DNA of 64,000 nt from assembly GCA_964276025.1 (NCBI GenBank), contig CAXYDD010000002.1:248001-312000 (forward strand). Reading direction: 5' to 3'. Positions within the stretch are counted from its first letter, which is position 1. Each line of letters begins with the position of its first letter. Positions 45,588 through 54,278 of the stretch are shown piece by piece. The notes beneath the pieces are model-generated. The model was not told the DNA's origin and searched no databases. It was given only the letters and a program-made list of their open reading frames with translations. This DNA comes from Porticoccus sp964276025 (GTDB taxonomy: Bacteria > Pseudomonadota > Gammaproteobacteria > Pseudomonadales > Porticoccaceae). The position numbers and the translations under genes were made by a program.

Positions 45588-46100
45588 TTATTCAGAAGCT
45601 CTTAAATGTAATTCAGCTTTTTTTTCAATGCTGGACTGGAGTGAAGAAAATTCTCTCAATGCTCTGTGATAAACATTTCTCTTAAATTCTATTACCTGAT
45701 TTGCAGGATACCAATAACTAACCCACGCCCAGTCGTCAAACTCAGGATGATGGCTACGATCAAAAGTTATTTTTTTTTCATCAACCAAAAGCTTTAGATA
45801 GAACCATTTTTGTTTTTGCCCCACAAATAGAGAGCTTGAGTTTTTTCGTTGCATATTTTTAGGCAAGCGATAACGTAACCAATCTTTGGTGCAACCTAAA
45901 ATATCAACGTCACTAGCTTCCAGCCCTACCTCTTCGTAAAGCTCACGGTGCAGTGCAGTTTCGATAGATTCGCCATCATCAATACCACCCTGTGGAAACT
46001 GCCAAGCATTTTGCTTAATGCGCTTAGTCCAAAGCAATTTGCCCATTCCATCAGAAATTATAATTCCAACATTTGATCTAAAACCATCTTTATCAACCAC
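45588..46100 (-). CDS. rppH: RNA pyrophosphohydrolase
   Basis: Nudix enzyme that removes pyrophosphate from the 5' end of mRNAs to start decay; about 170 residues. It has DGFRSNVGIII, WQFPQGGIDDGES and a complete Nudix box (about 38-60, ending HRELYEEVGL). I place the start at GTG 46100, giving VVDKDGFRSNVG as in relatives, eight bases after GAGAG. The frame is open to an ATG at 46175, which would add 25 residues not typical of the family. It heads the rppH-ptsP-lgt-thyA-folA series. Confidence 0.93.
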   Translation of the reverse strand: MVDKDGFRSNVGIIISDGMGKLLWTKRIKQNAWQFPQGGIDDGESIETALHRELYEEVGLEASDVDILGCTKDWLRYRLPKNMQRKNSSSLFVGQKQKWFYLKLLVDEKKITFDRSHHPEFDDWAWVSYWYPANQVIEFKRNVYHRALREFSSLQSSIEKKAELHLRASE

Positions 46101-46197
46101 AATATAATCTCTCAATATACGATTTCTTTGGCCTCTAGCCGTATAAATACAAAATCTAATAAACAATTCAACCATCTACCTTAACATGCAAATTACA

Positions 46198-46270
46198 TTA
46201 AGTATCCTATTGAGGACAAGCCAATCTATCGTTAAGCTATACTTCATTGATATATAAATTGGATACTTAA
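46198..46270. repeat. 10-bp inverted repeat spanning the rppH/HAD gap
   Basis: TTAAGTATCC (46198-46207) and GGATACTTAA (46261-46270) are perfect complements 53 bases apart. The right arm contains the GGA of the HAD gene's ribosome-binding site and ends two bases before its ATG. If transcription starts upstream of the left arm the pair could hide the ribosome-binding site; otherwise it is a DNA-level repeat. Confidence 0.5.
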
Positions 46271-46271
46271 A

Positions 46272-46928
46272 ATGCCTTTGGCTATGTTTGATTTAGACAA
46301 CACTCTCATTGCTGGTGACAGTGACTATAGCTGGGGAGAATTTTTAGTGATAAAAAAAATTGTGGACCCTGTTTATTTCAGAAGAAGAAATGATCAATTT
46401 TATAGGGACTATCAAAATGGGAAATTAGATATTTATAACTACCTAGAATTCTCACTGGCACCATTTGCAAAATTATCTCGATCTGAACTCAATAACTTGC
46501 ATCAAGAATTTATGGAAAATATCATCCAGACAATGTGGCTACCCAAGGCAGATAAACTTATAGAGAGCCACAGATCTAAAAAAGATGTGCTCATAGTTAT
46601 CACGTCTACAAATTACTTTGTAGTCGAACCTATATGCAAAAAACTTGGTATTAAGAATATCATTGCTACCGAACTTGAGGAGTATAATAATACTTATACT
46701 GGGAGAGTATCAGGCATACCAAGTTTTGGTAAAGGTAAAGTCTCAAGATTAACTGATTGGTTAAAAGCCTCAGATTTTAGTTTAAAAGGTAGTACTTTTT
46801 ACAGTGACTCAATTAATGATCTTCCGCTACTTCAGCTAGTGGAAAATCCAATAGTTGTAGATCCTTGTCCAAAACTAAAAGAAAAAGCTATTGATCTTGA
46901 CTGGAAAATAATCAGTCTACGAAATTAA
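46272..46928 (+). CDS. HAD superfamily phosphatase (subfamily IB)
   Basis: A 218-residue cytoplasmic hydrolase. Motif I MFDLDNTLIAGD gives the nucleophile Asp, motif II is VITSTN, the motif III lysine is in FGKGKV, and motif IV YSDSINDLPLLQ holds the metal-binding acids. The helical cap (about 20-90) with YSWGEFLVIKKIVDP places it with SerB-like IB enzymes. The substrate is a small phosphate ester, not identifiable here. A similar gene lies divergent from rppH in Pseudomonas. The ribosome-binding site GGA lies within an inverted-repeat arm. Confidence 0.87.
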   Translation: MPLAMFDLDNTLIAGDSDYSWGEFLVIKKIVDPVYFRRRNDQFYRDYQNGKLDIYNYLEFSLAPFAKLSRSELNNLHQEFMENIIQTMWLPKADKLIESHRSKKDVLIVITSTNYFVVEPICKKLGIKNIIATELEEYNNTYTGRVSGIPSFGKGKVSRLTDWLKASDFSLKGSTFYSDSINDLPLLQLVENPIVVDPCPKLKEKAIDLDWKIISLRN

Positions 46929-47018
46929 TCTTTACAACATCAAGATTAGCACGATCTTAGTAGCTGAAGATTGGTTTATTATGCCTAAAAAATTATTTAT
47001 TATGGAAAAATAAGCAAT

Positions 47019-48062
47019 ATGTACCTAGATCTGATCGTAAAAAAGACTAAGCATATATCAGGATCTCGGTTATTTATTGTGGATGAAAATATCAAAGAAT
47101 GCGATATAGAGTTTTTGACCTCTCAAGAAATCATGATTTTAACTAACCGTTTTGATACATATGAAAAGCTACGAGCTAGTATGCTTAATGTTTTTTTTAG
47201 TGATTTTGATTTATCAGTTTTTGATGACGGAAGCTTTTCTCAAATTTTCTATAGAGTCTCTAAAGAAAAGGCTGTCACTCACCATATTATTAATAATGTT
47301 GAGCGATTACTTCGTGATAAGGGAGAACTTATTTTATGTGGGAAAAAAAATGATGGTATTAAGTCTTATGCTGAAAAAGTAGCGAAATCTTTTGGATCTT
47401 TAGTTCAAATAAAAAAAAATGGTTCTGTTTATTTAAGTACTGCTACTAGATTAATCCGAGAGAATAAAGGGGCATCAAAAATTGAATTTAATGACCAAAA
47501 TTATAAAAAACTGAGGGCATGTATCCCATATCTTGATCATTATTTGGTAAGCAAGCCTGGGATTTTTGGGTGGGAGAAAATAGATGATGGCAGTAAACTA
47601 TTGGGTGACTTTATTCCAGATTTTTTAACTTTATTTGATGAAGCGCCACAGAGTGTTTTAGATCTTGGTTGCGGGTATGGATATCTCTCTATTCGGTTTA
47701 ATAATCATACTGGAGCCAAAATTATTGCAACTGATAATAATGCTGCTGCAATATTAGCTTGTTCAGAGAATTTTTCAAAACTCAATATTAGTGGTGAAGT
47801 CATAGCAGACGATTGTGCTCGAAACATAAATAAATTATTTGATGCGATTATATGCAATCCACCTTTTCATAAAGGTTTTGAGACTGATGAGCAACTAACT
47901 GAAAAATTTGTTCTTAGCAGTTTCGTGCATTTAAGGAAAGGAGGAATGGCTTTATTTGTGGTTAATTGCTTTGTTCCACTTGAAAAATATACTAGTAAAT
48001 TTCTACATAAAAAAATTGTAGCTCAAAATAAAAGCTACAAATTAATACTCTTAGTGAAATAA
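47019..48062 (+). CDS. rsmC: 16S rRNA (guanine-1207-N2)-methyltransferase RsmC
   Basis: A 347-residue protein with two tandem methyltransferase-like domains. The N-terminal half (about 1-165) is degenerate, without a SAM motif, as in RsmC. The C-terminal half has VSKPGIFGWEKIDDGSKLL, the SAM site VLDLGCGYGYLSI and the catalytic IICNPPFHKGF. RsmC methylates G1207 of 16S rRNA; RlmG is a related alternative with 23S specificity. The ATG at 47019 follows a 90-base gap after the HAD gene. Confidence 0.85.
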   Translation: MYLDLIVKKTKHISGSRLFIVDENIKECDIEFLTSQEIMILTNRFDTYEKLRASMLNVFFSDFDLSVFDDGSFSQIFYRVSKEKAVTHHIINNVERLLRDKGELILCGKKNDGIKSYAEKVAKSFGSLVQIKKNGSVYLSTATRLIRENKGASKIEFNDQNYKKLRACIPYLDHYLVSKPGIFGWEKIDDGSKLLGDFIPDFLTLFDEAPQSVLDLGCGYGYLSIRFNNHTGAKIIATDNNAAAILACSENFSKLNISGEVIADDCARNINKLFDAIICNPPFHKGFETDEQLTEKFVLSSFVHLRKGGMALFVVNCFVPLEKYTSKFLHKKIVAQNKSYKLILLVK

Positions 48063-48089
48063 TGGCATCTTTCATCCATAATTCTAACC

Positions 48090-48157
48090 ATTACTCAAAG
48101 ATGATTAGGCTATGAATGATAAGGTTTAGAAAACACAATGTAGTTAATTTGAGTAAT
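48090..48157 (+). repeat. 10-bp inverted repeat before the PfkB-type kinase gene
   Basis: ATTACTCAAA (48090-48099) and TTTGAGTAAT (48148-48157) are perfect complements separated by 48 bases. The right arm includes GAG, the only Shine-Dalgarno-like sequence before the ATG at 48163. In a message read through from rsmC the arms could pair and block translation. No T tract follows. Confidence 0.5.
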
Positions 48158-48162
48158 AAAAT

Positions 48163-49167
48163 ATGTCTAAATATAACGTTTATGGTATCGGTGCAGCACT
48201 TCTTGATACGGAAATACAAGTATCAGATAAAGACCTAAGCAACTTAAAAGTAGACAAAGGATTAATGTGTCTAGCTGATGAAGATCGCCAAAATGAGCTC
48301 ACTTGTTATTTACAAAAGAAAATAGCAAATTCACATCGTGCCAGTGGTGGCTCAGCTGCCAACACTATAATCGCTATTAGTGAGTTTGGTGGAGAAGCTT
48401 TTTATTCTTGCAGGGTAGCGAATGATGACAACGGAATTTTTTACTTGAACGATTTAAAAAGCTCTGGTGTTGAGTTCAACAATAATGTTTCAACTGATGG
48501 TCTTACTGGGAAATGTTTAGTCTTAATTACTCCGGATGCTGAACGCTCAATGAGCACAAATTTAGGAGTGAGTGCAGATTTCTCTTCAAAAGATCTTTGT
48601 CCAAAAATAATCAGTAAATCTGAATATATTTATATTGAAGGCTATCTTGTATCAACAGATAACGGCCAAAGAGCAGCTATCAAGGCACGCCAAATGGCTG
48701 AAAAAAAAGGTATCAAAGTTGCAGTAACATTATCAGACCCCGCGATGGTTTCATTTTTCAAGGATGGCCTTCAAAAAATAATCGGCAAAAAAGTCGATCT
48801 TTTATTTTGTAATGAAGCAGAAGCTTTAAGCTGGACGGACTGTTCTGACCTAAATAGCTCCCTTGAACTACTGAAGAAATCTGCAAGTACTTATGTGGTC
48901 ACTCTGGGTGATAGAGGTGCGATAGTTTTTGATGGCAAAGATCAGATCAAAATTAGCGTTTGTCCAGCTAACGCAATAAATACAAATGGCGCTGGAGATA
49001 TATTTGCAGGTTCTTTTCTATACGCGATTACTAATGATTATAGCTACAAGACTGCAGGAAATTTTGCAGCCTTAGCAGCCTCGAAAGTAGTAAGTCAGCA
49101 GGGGCCAAGATTGAACTCAAATCAATATCTCCAGATCAAAGAAATTTTTTTCAGCAACTACTCTTAG
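48163..49167 (+). CDS. PfkB family carbohydrate / adenosine kinase
   Basis: A 334-residue ribokinase-fold enzyme. It has GIGAALLDTEI at the start, the substrate-site segment ASGGSAANTIIAISEFGG, and the PfkB signature with the catalytic base, NTNGAGDIFAGSFLYAI, near residue 272. The sequence resembles the adenosine-kinase-like branch (GGSAANT, LLFCNEAEALSW), but the substrate cannot be fixed. It is cytoplasmic. It follows rsmC by 100 bases and converges on the copper chaperone gene with a five-base gap. Confidence 0.85.
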   Translation: MSKYNVYGIGAALLDTEIQVSDKDLSNLKVDKGLMCLADEDRQNELTCYLQKKIANSHRASGGSAANTIIAISEFGGEAFYSCRVANDDNGIFYLNDLKSSGVEFNNNVSTDGLTGKCLVLITPDAERSMSTNLGVSADFSSKDLCPKIISKSEYIYIEGYLVSTDNGQRAAIKARQMAEKKGIKVAVTLSDPAMVSFFKDGLQKIIGKKVDLLFCNEAEALSWTDCSDLNSSLELLKKSASTYVVTLGDRGAIVFDGKDQIKISVCPANAINTNGAGDIFAGSFLYAITNDYSYKTAGNFAALAASKVVSQQGPRLNSNQYLQIKEIFFSNYS

Positions 49168-49172
49168 TAAAT

Positions 49173-49646
49173 TTAATGGTGATGTTTATTCTGAAGTACG
49201 CTTCTTACATCCGCGCTAAAGGTTACAGTTGGGCATCCTACAAAATTAAGGGTAATTTCATGCTGAGCACTTTTCTTTAATTCTAGCTTTAAACCAAACA
49301 ACATTAAATGATAACCACCAGGCTTAAAAGAGATACTCTTTTTTGGTGGTATGTCTATTCCATCAATAGGACGCATAGACATCATGCCATTTTTATGGAA
49401 ATGACCATGAATTTCAGTTTTGTCTGCGATAGCAGAAAATGCCTCGGTCAATCGACATGAACCCAATGTTGGGTTTTTTAAGGTCATAAAGGCAGCTGTT
49501 ATATTCTGTCCTGGTGGCATTTCTCTTATGTATCCGTCAATGACAATGATAGATAAAAGCTCATTTTGATTTGCTATTACAATAGGGCTGAATAGATAAA
49601 ATGCTATTAAGCTGAATAGATATTTTGATGCTCGCTGTTTGATCAA
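49173..49646 (-). CDS. Periplasmic copper chaperone PCu(A)C family protein
   Basis: A 157-residue secreted protein with a signal peptide of about 25 residues (LFSLIAFYLFSPIVIA). The copper(I)-binding pattern of the PCu(A)C family is present: His in EIHGHFHKNGMMSMRP with a methionine cluster, and the distal H.M in PGGYHLMLFGL. It also ends with KHHH, a possible extra metal ligand. Relatives carry copper to the CuA site of cytochrome oxidase. The start is TTG at 49646, eight bases after AGGA. It is divergent from dsbD, whose product can keep such periplasmic proteins reduced. Confidence 0.88.
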   Translation of the reverse strand: MIKQRASKYLFSLIAFYLFSPIVIANQNELLSIIVIDGYIREMPPGQNITAAFMTLKNPTLGSCRLTEAFSAIADKTEIHGHFHKNGMMSMRPIDGIDIPPKKSISFKPGGYHLMLFGLKLELKKSAQHEITLNFVGCPTVTFSADVRSVLQNKHHH

Positions 49647-49784
49647 TTTTAAAATCCTAATAAAAAAATTTTCTGTCCCTGTATTTAATTATAAACTATT
49701 GTTTTAAAATATTAATGTTTAAATATAGGATAAATTTAATTCTAACAATATTTGTATTTTAGATATGATGCTTTTAATTTATAT

Positions 49785-51563
49785 ATGCGATTAACGATTT
49801 CAATGAGTAATAGAGTGGTAAAAGAATTTTCATATACATGTGGTCGTCAAATACTTATTTTGGCAATTGCTATACTTTTTACATCTGGCGCGACAGCTTC
49901 GCCCGTCGAAAATAATTCGACTAATGCCGTGCTTTTTGAAAAAAATGAATTCTTAAAAGTAAAGGAAGCCTTTCAACTTGATCCCATAATTGAAGATGAT
50001 CAACTAGTATTTAATTGGGTTATAGCGCCCGGTTATTACCTATACAAAAATCGGTTCAAACTTTTTGATCATAATGACAATTTAATAATGTATGAACCGA
50101 ATTATGGTGCTGGGAGACAGATCTACGATGAATATTATAAAAAAGATTTAGAAGTTTATTACGGATATACAAAATTTTCTGTACCTCTTAACATTTCTAC
50201 AAAAAAAATTAGTATTGAATCACAAGGGTGTGCTGATGCTGGTTTATGCTACCCAGTTCAACGTCAAACCATTTTTTTTGATTCCAGAAAATCTGTAACA
50301 TTACTAGAGGAAGAACTTAACAAGCATCAATCTATAAAAAAAGATGAGAAATTAAATAAAAAAATAAACTCGATAGAAACTAAAAAATTATCTTTGTACA
50401 TAGTCCTTTCATTTGCTTTTTTAGGCGGCTTAATTCTCAATCTTATGCCCTGTGTCTTTCCAATCCTGTCTATAAAAATATTAAATCTTGCTACTTTAGG
50501 TGCGACTAATAACAATAAATATCTTCATGGGCTAGCATATACTGCCGGTATATTGTTCAGCTTTGTTCTTATCGGATCACTTTTAATGATCTTGAGAGAT
50601 ACAGGGAAAAGCCTGGGGTGGGGTTTTCAGCTTCAATCGCCATTATTCGTAGGATTAATAGTATATTTATTTGTCCTCATAGGGCTAAGCTTATCTGGAT
50701 GGTTAATGATCGGTAATAGTATTATGGGGTGGGGTCAAAAAACGACTCAAGACAATAATCTAACATCTTCTTTCATGACCGGACTACTTGCAACTGTTGT
50801 TGCAAGCCCCTGCACTGCACCTTTTATGGGAACAGCGCTTGGCTTTGCTTTAACCCAATCTTCGATGATTGCAATCAGTACATTTATTTTTTTAGGTCTG
50901 GGTATGGCTTTTCCCATACTAGCTATTACCTGCTTGCCTAACCTATCAAACTGGTTGCCAAAACCAGGGGCATGGATGGATTACTTTAAACAATTTTTAG
51001 CTTTTCCCTTATACTTAACTGCTGTTTGGTTGATCTGGGTTTTAGGCAGACAAACCAACAGCGATGTAGTTGTCGCGATTTTATGCGGCATTATTTTCAT
51101 ATTGTTTGCCATCTGGCTTCAGAAAATCTACAAGAATAAAATGACCAAAGTCTTAGCCTTAATATTATTTGCTCTGGCAATATTTTTACCAATCTGGAGT
51201 GAGGAAAATAGAAACAAAGACCACTTATGGGAGGCTTATTCAAAAGAAAGATTAAGCACGCTACTAGAAAATGAAGATTCAGTTTTCATTAACTTGACTG
51301 CTGACTGGTGCATCACTTGTTTGGTTAACGAGCAAATGGTGCTTAAGACAGATGATTTTTCGGATATTTTAAATAAAAAAAATATCACTTACCTTAAAGC
51401 AGATTGGACTAAATATAATCCAGAAATTACCGAATTATTAAATAATTACAACCGTAGCGGTGTTCCACTTTATCTTTTTTATCCTTCAGGGGAAACCAAA
51501 CCAATCATACTTCCACAAATCCTGAAAATTAGCGACGTAATTGATGTTTTTCGAAGAATATAA
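49785..51563 (+). CDS. dsbD: Thiol:disulfide interchange protein DsbD
   Basis: Inner-membrane protein that passes electrons from cytoplasmic thioredoxin to periplasmic thiols; about 592 residues. The order is: signal peptide (ILILAIAILFTSGATA), periplasmic alpha domain with the cysteine pair in SQGCADAGLCYPV, eight-helix core with cysteines in LMPCVFPI and ASPCTAPF, then a C-terminal thioredoxin domain with CxxC in ADWCITC. All three cysteine pairs are intact. The start is uncertain: ATGs at 49785 and 49803 and a TTG at 49752 all lack a clear ribosome-binding site. Confidence 0.93.
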   Translation: MRLTISMSNRVVKEFSYTCGRQILILAIAILFTSGATASPVENNSTNAVLFEKNEFLKVKEAFQLDPIIEDDQLVFNWVIAPGYYLYKNRFKLFDHNDNLIMYEPNYGAGRQIYDEYYKKDLEVYYGYTKFSVPLNISTKKISIESQGCADAGLCYPVQRQTIFFDSRKSVTLLEEELNKHQSIKKDEKLNKKINSIETKKLSLYIVLSFAFLGGLILNLMPCVFPILSIKILNLATLGATNNNKYLHGLAYTAGILFSFVLIGSLLMILRDTGKSLGWGFQLQSPLFVGLIVYLFVLIGLSLSGWLMIGNSIMGWGQKTTQDNNLTSSFMTGLLATVVASPCTAPFMGTALGFALTQSSMIAISTFIFLGLGMAFPILAITCLPNLSNWLPKPGAWMDYFKQFLAFPLYLTAVWLIWVLGRQTNSDVVVAILCGIIFILFAIWLQKIYKNKMTKVLALILFALAIFLPIWSEENRNKDHLWEAYSKERLSTLLENEDSVFINLTADWCITCLVNEQMVLKTDDFSDILNKKNITYLKADWTKYNPEITELLNNYNRSGVPLYLFYPSGETKPIILPQILKISDVIDVFRRI

Positions 51564-51764
51564 GATGTATATCGTGTATTTTTTATTAAAAACAATAAAA
51601 CTGGATCTAAATTCCTTGAACTAGACGCGAAATTGCCAAAATTTGAAAAAAATGATGGCAAACATGTATTAACATGCACACATTTTACTGAAATTTGTAG
51701 CGATTAGTGTCAAAAATTCAAAATATTGGACAGTTTGCATATTTTAATGCAGACTCCTTATAAG

Positions 51765-51792
51765 TTGAAAATTTACGACTTACCGATATATC
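51765..51792 (+). promoter_or_regulatory. Candidate promoter for aroQ-accB-accC
   Basis: TTGAAA (51765-51770) and TATATC (51787-51792) are 16 bases apart and 27 bases before the aroQ ATG. The rest of the 255-base dsbD/aroQ gap is AT-rich with small dyads (CATGT/ACATG at 51664-51677; TGCAT/ATGCA at 51736-51751) and no gene that I can support. Confidence 0.35.
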
Positions 51793-51818
51793 TATATAAC
51801 AAAGTTTGCAGGTAAAAC

Positions 51819-52259
51819 ATGTCTACTATATTAGTACTTCACGGCCCTAACTTAAATTTGTTAGGAAATAGGGAACCGGATCTATATGGCAATAAAAGTC
51901 TAAAAGAAATTAACCAAGGACTGATAAATACTTGCATAGAAAAAAAACATCAACTTGTAGCGTTTCAAAGTAACTCAGAGCACACACTCATAGACAGAAT
52001 ACATACTGCAAAAAAAGAAGGTGTACAATTTATTATTATAAATCCTGCAGCATTCACACACACTAGTATTGCTCTTCGTGATGCATTGCTTGGAACAAGT
52101 ATTCCTTTCATTGAGGTTCACTTATCGAACATACATGGTCGAGAAGAATTCAGACAATCGTCTTATTTTTCTGATATAGCAACAGGTGTTATTTGCGGCT
52201 TTGGAAGCCTTAGCTATGAATTAGCGTTAAATGCGGCTCTGGTTCAGCTAGAGTCATAA
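51819..52259 (+). CDS. aroQ: 3-dehydroquinate dehydratase, type II
   Basis: Third step of the shikimate pathway; 146 residues, forming dodecamers in relatives. Motifs are LHGPNLNLLGNREPDLYG with the catalytic tyrosine, FQSNSEHTLIDRIH, IINPAAFTHTSIALRDAL, and EVHLSNIHGREEFR with the catalytic histidine. The ATG follows CAGGT. It begins the aroQ-accB-accC operon, an order common in gammaproteobacteria. Confidence 0.97.
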   Translation: MSTILVLHGPNLNLLGNREPDLYGNKSLKEINQGLINTCIEKKHQLVAFQSNSEHTLIDRIHTAKKEGVQFIIINPAAFTHTSIALRDALLGTSIPFIEVHLSNIHGREEFRQSSYFSDIATGVICGFGSLSYELALNAALVQLES

Positions 52260-52289
52260 ATAATAATTTACCATTTGGAGTAAACACAG

Positions 52290-52748
52290 ATGGATATTCG
52301 AAAAATAAAAAAATTAATCGAATTAATTGAAGATTCTGATATCAATGAACTAGAAATTAAAGAATCCGAAGAGTCTATTCGAATCAGTCGCGGTGGACAG
52401 GTAACTATTTCGCAAGCTACTAGTCCGTTACCCGTTACTGCACAAATATCGAATACGCCACCAGCGATAGAAATTAATGAAAAGGTCACCAGTGCAACAA
52501 ATCCCTCAATTGAGGGACATGTTGTCAAGTCCCCCATGGTCGGAACGTTTTATAGATCGTCCGCACCTGGAGAAAAAGTTTTTGTTGAGGAAGGCCAGCA
52601 AGTAAGTAATGGCGATATACTCTGTATTATCGAGGCTATGAAAATGATGAATCAGATTAAAGCTGATAAGACTGGTGTTATTGGAGCAATTTTAGCTAAA
52701 GACGGTGAACCAGTTGAATTTGATCAGCCGATGCTTACTATTATTTAA
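52290..52748 (+). CDS. accB: Biotin carboxyl carrier protein of acetyl-CoA carboxylase
   Basis: Carries carboxybiotin between the two halves of acetyl-CoA carboxylase; 152 residues. The N-terminal helix MDIRKIKKLIELIE and a proline/alanine-poor linker lead to the biotinyl domain (about 75-152), with the biotinylated Lys118 in IIEAMKMMNQI. The thumb segment SPMVGTFYRSSAPG is typical of AccB. It lies 30 bases after aroQ and 25 before accC. Confidence 0.97.
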   Translation: MDIRKIKKLIELIEDSDINELEIKESEESIRISRGGQVTISQATSPLPVTAQISNTPPAIEINEKVTSATNPSIEGHVVKSPMVGTFYRSSAPGEKVFVEEGQQVSNGDILCIIEAMKMMNQIKADKTGVIGAILAKDGEPVEFDQPMLTII

Positions 52749-52773
52749 ACTTTAAAGAATAGGAAATATAGCT

Positions 52774-54114
52774 ATGCTGGAGAAAGTCCTTATTGCTAAT
52801 CGTGGTGAAATTGCCCTAAGGATTCTTAGATCCTGTAAAGAACTTGGCATAAAAACTGTTGCAGTTCATTCTAAAGCTGACGCAAATCTTAAGCATGTGT
52901 TACTCGCAGATGAATCAATTTGTATAGGGCCCAACTCTTCTACGCAAAGTTATCTTAATGTGCCAGCAATCATTAGTGCTATGGAGATCTCTAACTCTCA
53001 AGCAGTTCACCCCGGTTATGGATTTCTCGCTGAAAATGCAGATTTTGCTGAAAAAGTTGAGAAAAGCGGATTTATATTTATAGGTCCAACAGCTTCTGTA
53101 ATAAGAACTATGGGAGATAAAGTTGCAGCTATAGCAAGTATGATAAAAGCTGGTGTGCCTACTGTCCCAGGCTCAAATGGACCGCTGAATAATAATACCG
53201 CTCGTAGTAAAAAAATTGGTACTTCGGTTGGATATCCTGTAATCATAAAAGCGGCGGCAGGTGGAGGTGGAAGAGGTATGCGAGTTGTCCGCAATGAGGA
53301 AGAGCTATCTGATGCGATTCAACTAACTAAAGCCGAAGCTAAAGCTGCCTTTGGTGATGACACAGTCTATATGGAGAAATTTTTAGAGGATCCTCGTCAT
53401 GTTGAAGTGCAGGTACTCGCAGACGGAAAGGGGAATGCAGTTCATCTTGGTGATCGAGACTGCTCCCTACAACGTCGTCATCAAAAGGTAATAGAAGAGG
53501 CGCCTGCACCTAATATACCCGAGGCAGCCCGTGATGCAGTTTTAAAAGCTTGTGTTGAAGCCTGTATAAAAATTGACTATCGCGGAGCAGGTACATTCGA
53601 ATTTCTTTATGAAAAAGGTGAATTCTTTTTTATTGAAATGAATACTCGAATTCAAGTCGAGCATCCTGTAACAGAGATGATCACTGGTATAGACATCGTG
53701 AAAGAGCAGCTAATGATTGCAGGTGGAAAACAACTGAGCATAAGGCAAGAAGATGTAGTTATTAGGGGACATGCATTTGAGTGCCGAATAAATGCTGAAG
53801 ACTCATCTACATTTATGCCCAGTCCAGGAAAAATAACCGCCTATCACGCTCCTGGCGGTAATGGAGTCAGAGTTGACTCGCATATTTACACTGGATATAC
53901 AGTTCCGCCATACTACGATTCCTTGATAGGTAAAATTATAACTCGCGGCAAAGATAGAGGTGGTGCTCTTTCTAGAATGGCAAATGCACTTGATGAGCTT
54001 CATATCGAGGGTATAAAAACAAATATTCACCTTCAAAAAGATCTTATCTCTGATAAGGAATTCTGTAAGGGAGGCGTTAATATTCACTACCTAGAAAAGA
54101 AATTAGGTATCTAA
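52774..54114 (+). CDS. accC: Biotin carboxylase of acetyl-CoA carboxylase
   Basis: ATP-grasp enzyme that carboxylates biotin on AccB; 446 residues (E. coli 449). The ATP-binding loop is AAAGGGGRGMRVV, with EKFLEDPRHVEVQVLAD, GDRDCSLQRRHQKVIEEAPAP, FEFLYEKGEFFFIEMNTRIQVEHPVTE and YDSLIGKII in order. The ATG starts MLEKVLIANRGEIALRI. It is the last gene of the operon; no clear terminator follows in the 164-base gap before dusB. Confidence 0.98.
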   Translation: MLEKVLIANRGEIALRILRSCKELGIKTVAVHSKADANLKHVLLADESICIGPNSSTQSYLNVPAIISAMEISNSQAVHPGYGFLAENADFAEKVEKSGFIFIGPTASVIRTMGDKVAAIASMIKAGVPTVPGSNGPLNNNTARSKKIGTSVGYPVIIKAAAGGGGRGMRVVRNEEELSDAIQLTKAEAKAAFGDDTVYMEKFLEDPRHVEVQVLADGKGNAVHLGDRDCSLQRRHQKVIEEAPAPNIPEAARDAVLKACVEACIKIDYRGAGTFEFLYEKGEFFFIEMNTRIQVEHPVTEMITGIDIVKEQLMIAGGKQLSIRQEDVVIRGHAFECRINAEDSSTFMPSPGKITAYHAPGGNGVRVDSHIYTGYTVPPYYDSLIGKIITRGKDRGGALSRMANALDELHIEGIKTNIHLQKDLISDKEFCKGGVNIHYLEKKLGI

Positions 54115-54278
54115 AAAATCCTATTCAAATTCCCATAAAAATTCATAGAAATATAAAATTTGAACATTCGATGTCTTGGCTTAAGTCTAATAATAGAATA
54201 AGCTTTAAGTCAAAATTAATCTTGTATTCTAAAAATAAGTATTAAGTTAATTATGTGTATTGATATAGGCTTCAAAGT

